Source: Flavobacterium sp. SUN046
GTDB lineage: Bacteria > Bacteroidota > Bacteroidia > Flavobacteriales > Flavobacteriaceae
DNA: 10,926 nt
Reading direction: 5' to 3'
Assembly: GCF_028867965.1 (NCBI RefSeq)
Contig: NZ_JAPQNT010000003.1
Coordinates: 309,832-320,757, forward strand
Every line of letters starts with the position of its first letter. Positions within the stretch are counted from its first letter, which is position 1. The translations under genes were made by a program, and so were the position numbers. The notes beneath the pieces are model-generated. The model had not been told where the DNA came from. It was given only the letters and a program-made list of their open reading frames with translations, and made no database searches. Below are positions 7,417 through 10,926 of the stretch, piece by piece.

Positions 7417-7446
7417 TTGGAATTTGGAATTTATTAATTGGAATTT
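7417..7446 (+). repeat. Phased TTGGAATTT repeat directly before the LysE-family gene
   Basis: TTGGAATTT occurs at 7417-7425, 7424-7432 and 7438-7446, so the starts are spaced by 7 and 14 bases, as in a heptamer tandem array with one degenerate unit. The last copy ends exactly at the ATG at 7447 and its GGA may serve as a weak ribosome-binding site. The TTG at 7438 is in frame with the gene and imitates a start codon, but it is part of the repeat. The short region 7388-7446 shows no convincing terminator. Confidence 0.75.
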
Positions 7447-8079
7447 ATGACATTATTTCTTCCTTTCTTTTTCGGATTTTTATCAGCAGTTGTAGGCGTT
7501 ATTCCACCAGGATTAATCAATATGACAGCGGCTAAAGTGAGCTTAACAGATGGAAAAAAACGCGCAATGATGTTCGTTTTAGGAGCATTAATTATTATTG
7601 TTTTTCAAACGTATATTTCAGTAATTTTTGCACATTATATAGATGAACATCAAGAAGTTGTAATTATGCTTCGTGAAATAGGTTTGTTTATTTTTATAGC
7701 GCTTACCGTTTATTTTTTAAAATTTGCCAAAAAGCCAAAAATCAATGACGATGCGGTTCGTGTAAAAAGCAAACGAAGTCGTTTTTTTATGGGAATGGTG
7801 ATATCAGCCATTAACTTTTTCCCAATTCCGTATTACGTTTTAATTAGTATAGCTTTGGCATCGTACAATGTTTTTACTTTTGAAACTTGGCCTATTTACA
7901 GTTTGGTTTTTGGTGTTGTATTGGGTTCTTTTTCAGTGTTTTATTTTTATGTAGTTTTCTTTAATAAAATGAAATCTAAATCCAGTTTTTTTATTAATAA
8001 TATGAATAAAATGATCGGAATTATAACAGGTTTTGTGGCATTGCTTACCTTGTTTAATATTGTAAAATATTATTTCTAA
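7447..8079 (+). CDS. LysE/RhtB-family membrane exporter
   Basis: A 210-residue inner-membrane protein with about six hydrophobic segments (approximately 3-24, 39-61, 72-91, 110-133, 145-167 and 183-205), the size and pattern of LysE-family amino-acid exporters. The first segment contains GVIPPGLINMTAAK, the equivalent of the GPxPGP-type signature after helix 1, followed by a Gly/Lys-rich loop (LTDGKKRA). A basic loop lies in the middle (FAKKPKINDDAVRVKSKRSR). The substrate is unknown; amino acids or related metabolites are exported by characterised members. I chose the ATG at 7447 over the in-frame TTG at 7438 because the TTG belongs to a short repeat and the ATG begins directly with the hydrophobic segment. 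Its stop codon overlaps the next start (TAATG at 8077-8081), which implies translational coupling with the alkyltransferase-like gene. Confidence 0.82.
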   Translation: MTLFLPFFFGFLSAVVGVIPPGLINMTAAKVSLTDGKKRAMMFVLGALIIIVFQTYISVIFAHYIDEHQEVVIMLREIGLFIFIALTVYFLKFAKKPKINDDAVRVKSKRSRFFMGMVISAINFFPIPYYVLISIALASYNVFTFETWPIYSLVFGVVLGSFSVFYFYVVFFNKMKSKSSFFINNMNKMIGIITGFVALLTLFNIVKYYF

Positions 8080-8402
8080 TGGAAGAAAATTTCTTTGAAA
8101 GAGTTTATGAAATTGCAAGACAAATTCCTGAAGGAAAAGTAACTTCTTACGGAGCGATTGCCAAAGCTTTAGGCACAGCTCGTTCAGCTCGAATGGTTGG
8201 CTGGGCAATGAACGCGTGCCATACTAGAGACGATATTCCTGCTCACAGAGTAGTAAACCGAAAAGGATTATTGACAGGAAAACATCATTTTGACGGAACC
8301 AATTTAATGCAACAACTTCTAGAAAACGAAGGAATAGAAGTTATAGATAACCAAATAATTAATTTTGAAAAACACTTTTGGCAACCCGAAATTAATTCTT
8401 AA
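8079..8402 (+). CDS. Alkyltransferase-like (ATL) DNA-damage-binding protein, MGMT family without catalytic Cys
   Basis: A 107-residue protein that equals the C-terminal DNA-binding domain of O6-alkylguanine-DNA alkyltransferase. Seen: VTSYGAIAKALG (21-32) with the conserved Tyr24, SARMVGWAMNACH (36-48) with the Arg that intercalates in place of the flipped base, and IPAHRVVNRKGLLTG (53-67). In active MGMT/Ogt enzymes the motif is PCHRV; here the Cys position is Ala55. Family knowledge: such ATL proteins cannot transfer the alkyl group but bind O6-alkylguanine, bend DNA and recruit nucleotide excision repair. C47 is at a different place and is not the alkyl acceptor. Its ATG overlaps the stop of the exporter gene by one base, so the two are probably co-translated. 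The last 11 bases overlap the convergent phosphoesterase gene. Confidence 0.9.
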   Translation: MEENFFERVYEIARQIPEGKVTSYGAIAKALGTARSARMVGWAMNACHTRDDIPAHRVVNRKGLLTGKHHFDGTNLMQQLLENEGIEVIDNQIINFEKHFWQPEINS

Positions 8403-9222
8403 TAATTTCCATAAATTGCTCAATTAATTTATTTTCATAGTCAAAATCTACTTCTTCGTCAATAACATTTTGAGCCTCTACTTTATGTTCATACAAACGC
8501 CATTTTTTGTTGTTGTATTCCAAAGCGGTTAAATTTTCAATCCAATCACCAGAGTTTAAGTAAAGTGTGCTTCCTTTTTTATTGGTAATTTTTTCAATTT
8601 TTGGTTCATGAATGTGTCCACAAATTACATAATCATAACCATTTTCAATAGCCAAATCAGTGCAAACATTTTCAAAATTGGTAATAAATTTCACTGCCGA
8701 TTTTACACTATTTTTAATTTTTTTAGAAAGTGAATACGGTTCTTTATTAAATCGGGTCAAAACCCAATTGATAAATCGATTAACAAGAATTAACATATCA
8801 TAACCCCAACCGCCTAATTTTGCGAGCCATTTAGCATGATTTATAGAAGCATCAAAAACATCACCATGAAAAATCCAGGCTTTTTTATCGTCTAAATTCA
8901 GAACTAATTTATTGAGTAATGAAAAATTCCCCAAATGAATATCAGTAAATTTCCGAAGTAATTCGTCATGATTTCCAGTTAAATAATACACTTTGGTACC
9001 TTTGGAACTCATCGAGATGATTTTTTTCAAAACCTTGAGATGACTTTGAGGAAAATAAGACTTTCTAAATTGCCAAATATCTACAATATCGCCATTTAGA
9101 ACAAGAATTTTTGGTTTGATAGAAGACAAATAACTCAACAATTCTTTGGCATGACAACCAAAAGTGCCCAAATGCACATCGGAAATAACTACAACTTCAA
9201 CTTTTCGTTTCTTGAAACCCAT
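8392..9222 (-). CDS. LpxH-like calcineurin-family metallophosphoesterase (putative UDP-2,3-diacylglucosamine diphosphatase)
   Basis: A 276-residue two-metal phosphoesterase with all metal-binding motifs in order: DVHLG (D15, H17), LNGDIVDIW (D45), TGNHDE (N84, H85), FHGD (H119) and CGHIHEP (H203, H205). Family knowledge: LpxH hydrolyses UDP-2,3-diacylglucosamine to lipid X in lipid A synthesis at the inner face of the inner membrane. NGDIVDIWQFRK and LNSGDWIENLTALEY (222-236) fit LpxH-like proteins. Flavobacteria, as I recall, carry more than one member, and this longer form with a C-terminal acidic extension (DEEVDFDYENK) may be the paralogue instead of the true LpxH, so I give no symbol. 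The substrate is therefore inferred. No signal peptide. It is encoded alone, convergent with the ATL gene (11-bp overlap) and divergent from mrp. Confidence 0.82.
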   Translation of the reverse strand: MGFKKRKVEVVVISDVHLGTFGCHAKELLSYLSSIKPKILVLNGDIVDIWQFRKSYFPQSHLKVLKKIISMSSKGTKVYYLTGNHDELLRKFTDIHLGNFSLLNKLVLNLDDKKAWIFHGDVFDASINHAKWLAKLGGWGYDMLILVNRFINWVLTRFNKEPYSLSKKIKNSVKSAVKFITNFENVCTDLAIENGYDYVICGHIHEPKIEKITNKKGSTLYLNSGDWIENLTALEYNNKKWRLYEHKVEAQNVIDEEVDFDYENKLIEQFMEIIKN

Positions 9223-9468
9223 AGTGTTTCTTACAAAGTAAGCACTATTGTGTTGGTGAAAGGTTATTTTAGGATTATTAAAAGATTAAGATTGAGAAAT
9301 GTAAGTTTAGTAAAGTCAAATAATCTCAAAAAACATCATAGAAACCAACTATCCAATTATAAGAAAACTTTAAACTTTGTTAGTGTCATACTTTTAAACT
9401 TCTTACTATATTTGTAATCTAAATTAAGTCTGAATAAAAAGACGGATTTTTGATATAAAATAGTGATA
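9223..9468. other. Divergent intergenic region between the phosphoesterase and mrp genes (246 bp)
   Basis: No credible gene. On the phosphoesterase side there is a palindrome CTTAC-AAA-GTAAG (9230-9242) directly before its ATG, which on the minus strand includes TTACTTTG, one mismatch from a -7 box. Two nested inverted word pairs lie further in: GTTGGT (9252-9257) with ACCAAC (9344-9349), and GATTATT (9273-9279) with AATAATC (9319-9325). These are short and widely spaced and may be chance. The mrp promoter and leader occupy the right end. Confidence 0.5.
9407..9414 (+). promoter_or_regulatory. Candidate -7 promoter element for the mrp-nfu operon
   Basis: TATATTTG is a perfect TAnnTTTG match, predicting a leader of about 45-50 nt before the ATG at 9469. 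The nearest TTTG upstream is at 9376-9379, with a 27-bp spacing that is longer than usual, so the -33 element is not clear. A TAAAA tract at 9456-9460, eight bases before the ATG, fits the A-rich ribosome-binding region typical of Bacteroidota. Confidence 0.4.
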
Positions 9469-10599
9469 ATGAAATTAGATAGAAAAGAAATCCTTAAAGC
9501 ATTAGAAACAATTACTATTGCTGGCGAAGGAAAAAATATGGTTGAAAGTGGCGCAGTAAAAAACGTACTTATTTTTGGTGATGAAGTAACTGTTGATTTA
9601 CTTTTATCAACTCCAGCAATGCACATTAAGAAACGCGCAGAAGACGATATTAAAAAATTAATTCACGAACAATTCTCTCCAGATGCAATCGTGAAAGTTA
9701 ATATTAAAGTTGAAGCAAAAGAAAATCCTAACGAAATTAAAGGAAAACAAATTCCCGGAATCAAAAATATAATTGCAGTTGCATCAGGAAAAGGTGGTGT
9801 TGGAAAATCAACAACAACAGCAAATTTAGCCGTAACTTTAGCCAAAATGGGTTTCAAAGTTGGCGTTCTTGATGCCGATATTTACGGACCAAGTATGCCA
9901 ATAATGTTCGATGTTGAAAATGAAAAACCAATTTCAATCGACGTTGATGGAAAATCCAAAATGAAACCAATTGAAAGTTATGAAATAAAATTACTTTCTA
10001 TAGGATTTTTCACATCTCCAAGTCAAGCTGTTATTTGGCGTGGACCAATGGCTTCTAAAGCATTAAATCAAATGATTTTTGATGCCGATTGGGGCGAATT
10101 AGATTTCATGTTAATCGATTTACCACCAGGAACTGGTGACATTCACTTGTCAATTATGCAGTCGTTACCAATTACAGGTGCAGTTGTAGTAAGTACGCCA
10201 CAAGCGGTTGCATTAGCAGATGCACGAAAAGGAGTTTCAATGTTTATGAGTGATGCCATCAATGTTCCAGTTTTAGGAATTATTGAAAATATGGCTTATT
10301 TCACTCCAGAAGAATTGCCAAATAATAAATATTATATCTTCGGACAAGAAGGCGCAAAAAATCTTGCAGAAGATTTACAAGTCCCATTTTTAGGCGAAGT
10401 TCCATTGGTGCAAAGCATTCGTGAAGCAGGCGATTATGGTCGTCCGGCAGCTTTACAAACCGCTTCTCCATTAGAAAAAATTTACGAAGAAATTGCTAGA
10501 AATGTAGTGCAAGAAGTAGTTGCTAGAAATGAAAACTTAGCACCAACCGAAGCTATCAAAATAACAACAATGGCAGGATGTTCTGCTGTTAAGAAATAG
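9469..10599 (+). CDS. Mrp/ApbC-family iron-sulfur cluster carrier ATPase
   Basis: A cytoplasmic P-loop ATPase that carries and delivers Fe-S clusters to apoproteins, 376 residues. Residues about 1-85 are a MIP18/DUF59-type domain (KALETITIAGEGKNMVESG). The ATPase domain has the deviant Walker A SGKGGVGKSTT (106-116), a Walker A' region VLDADIYGPS (133-142) and a switch region LIDLPPGTGD (215-224). The canonical Mrp CxxC expected after ENMAYF is missing; the segment is ENMAYFTPEELPNNKYYIFG (273-292). The only cysteine of the whole protein is C371 in MAGCSAVKK at the C-terminus. I chose ATG 9469 instead of GTG 9463 because of the TAAAA tract at 9456-9460 and because MKLDRKEILK looks like the natural family N-terminus. 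The Nfu-type gene follows after 82 bp, forming an Fe-S assembly module. Confidence 0.92.
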   Translation: MKLDRKEILKALETITIAGEGKNMVESGAVKNVLIFGDEVTVDLLLSTPAMHIKKRAEDDIKKLIHEQFSPDAIVKVNIKVEAKENPNEIKGKQIPGIKNIIAVASGKGGVGKSTTTANLAVTLAKMGFKVGVLDADIYGPSMPIMFDVENEKPISIDVDGKSKMKPIESYEIKLLSIGFFTSPSQAVIWRGPMASKALNQMIFDADWGELDFMLIDLPPGTGDIHLSIMQSLPITGAVVVSTPQAVALADARKGVSMFMSDAINVPVLGIIENMAYFTPEELPNNKYYIFGQEGAKNLAEDLQVPFLGEVPLVQSIREAGDYGRPAALQTASPLEKIYEEIARNVVQEVVARNENLAPTEAIKITTMAGCSAVKK

Positions 10600-10640
10600 T
10601 ATTCAGTTTACTGTGGCAGTTAGCATTTATTTATAGAGCT

Positions 10641-10673
10641 GAGAACTGTGACTGAGAACTGTGACTGAAAACT
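10641..10673 (+). repeat. Tandem 13-bp repeat between mrp and the Nfu-type gene
   Basis: GAGAACTGTGACT is present twice head to tail (10641-10653 and 10654-10666) and followed by a partial unit GAAAACT (10667-10673). It fills most of the space before the Nfu-type gene and contains two GTG triplets. The second (10661) is in frame with the gene and gives a false upstream start with the extra residues MTENFKK. No protein or RNA role is evident. Such small tandem repeats can change copy number by replication slippage. Confidence 0.85.
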
Positions 10674-10681
10674 TTAAAAAA

Positions 10682-10921
10682 ATGACACACGAAGAATTGA
10701 TTTTAAATATCGAAAAAGCATTACAAGAAATCAGACCGTTTTTAAATTCAGATGGTGGAGATATTTCTTTAGTTTCTGTTGAGGATGAAAAACATGTAAA
10801 AGGTAGGTTAGAAGGTGCTTGTACAGGATGTAGTTTGAGTTTGAGCACCATGAAAGCTGGAGTTGAAACTACTATTAAACGATATGCACCACAAATTGAA
10901 ACTGTTGTGAATGTTGCGTAA
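10682..10921 (+). CDS. NifU C-terminal-domain (Nfu-type) iron-sulfur cluster protein
   Basis: A 79-residue single-domain Nfu protein that binds a [4Fe-4S] cluster, usually across a dimer, and hands it to targets; cytoplasmic. Seen: EKALQEIRPFLNSDGGDISLV (11-31), the family signature with the DGGD turn, and GACTGCSLSLSTMKAGVE (46-62) with the cluster-binding C47xxC50. The sequence is complete, ending in a TAA five bases before the window edge. I place the start at ATG 10682 because a TTTAAAA tract directly precedes it and the residues from MTHEEL match the family N-terminus; the in-frame GTG at 10661 lies in a tandem repeat. Together with the single-cysteine Mrp upstream it likely forms a scaffold/carrier pair. 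Confidence 0.92.
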   Translation: MTHEELILNIEKALQEIRPFLNSDGGDISLVSVEDEKHVKGRLEGACTGCSLSLSTMKAGVETTIKRYAPQIETVVNVA

Positions 10922-10926
10922 ATTTT

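Noticed and set aside
7933..8208. Minus-strand open frame across the exporter/ATL junction
   Set aside because: It overlaps two well-supported genes on the other strand and has no family features.
9151..9417. Plus-strand open frame in the phosphoesterase/mrp divergent region
   Set aside because: It begins antisense inside the phosphoesterase gene, its translation is low-complexity and Lys/Asn/Leu-rich, and it ends at the mrp promoter.
9440..9455. AAAAAGACGGATTTTT as an intrinsic terminator or riboswitch element before mrp
   Set aside because: The stem is only A-T pairs around a short centre and it lies in the presumed leader just before the start codon; no riboswitch core could be recognised.
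1..10926. CRISPR array, phage, insertion sequence or tRNA gene
   Set aside because: No spaced repeats, transposase or integrase motifs, terminal inverted repeats or cloverleaf sequences were seen on either strand.

Overview
The window looks like a chromosomal segment of a Flavobacterium-like member of the Flavobacteriaceae (Bacteroidota). The evidence is strongly AT-rich DNA, Bacteroidota-type -7 promoter elements (TAnnTTTG), TAAAA-like ribosome-binding tracts instead of strong Shine-Dalgarno sites, an outer-membrane TonB-dependent receptor with an N-terminal carboxypeptidase-regulatory-like domain, and housekeeping proteins whose sequences match the Flavobacteriaceae forms as I remember them (recognition from memory, no search). 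There are no RNA genes, CRISPR arrays, insertion sequences or phage genes that I can support.

Left part (1-5572): two minus-strand envelope genes, a secreted beta-helix-like protein cut by the window edge and a 986-residue TonB-dependent receptor. They face, across a 194-bp divergent region, a plus-strand two-component pair: an OmpR/PhoB-type response regulator and a histidine kinase with almost no periplasmic loop. The divergent region holds a 30-bp inverted repeat next to a plausible promoter for the regulator. A regulatory link between the pair and the receptor locus is attractive but inferred from layout only.

Middle part (5555-9222): a MurG-like glycosyltransferase (minus strand, its 3' end overlapping the kinase gene tail to tail), then a plus-strand group of trmB (tRNA m7G46 methyltransferase), a LysE-family membrane transporter and an alkyltransferase-like DNA-damage protein that lacks the catalytic cysteine. 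The last two genes are coupled by a TAATG junction. A minus-strand LpxH-like metallophosphoesterase overlaps the end of this group.

Right part (9223-10926): an iron-sulfur module, a Mrp/ApbC P-loop ATPase followed by a NifU-C-terminal-domain protein with CxxC. The Mrp protein lacks the usual paired cysteines and has only one Cys, near its C-terminus.

Overall most genes are ordinary core genes. The best candidates for something under-described are the receptor/beta-helix/two-component locus and the single-cysteine Mrp beside an Nfu partner. Short phased repeats sit immediately upstream of two genes, where they create misleading alternative start codons.
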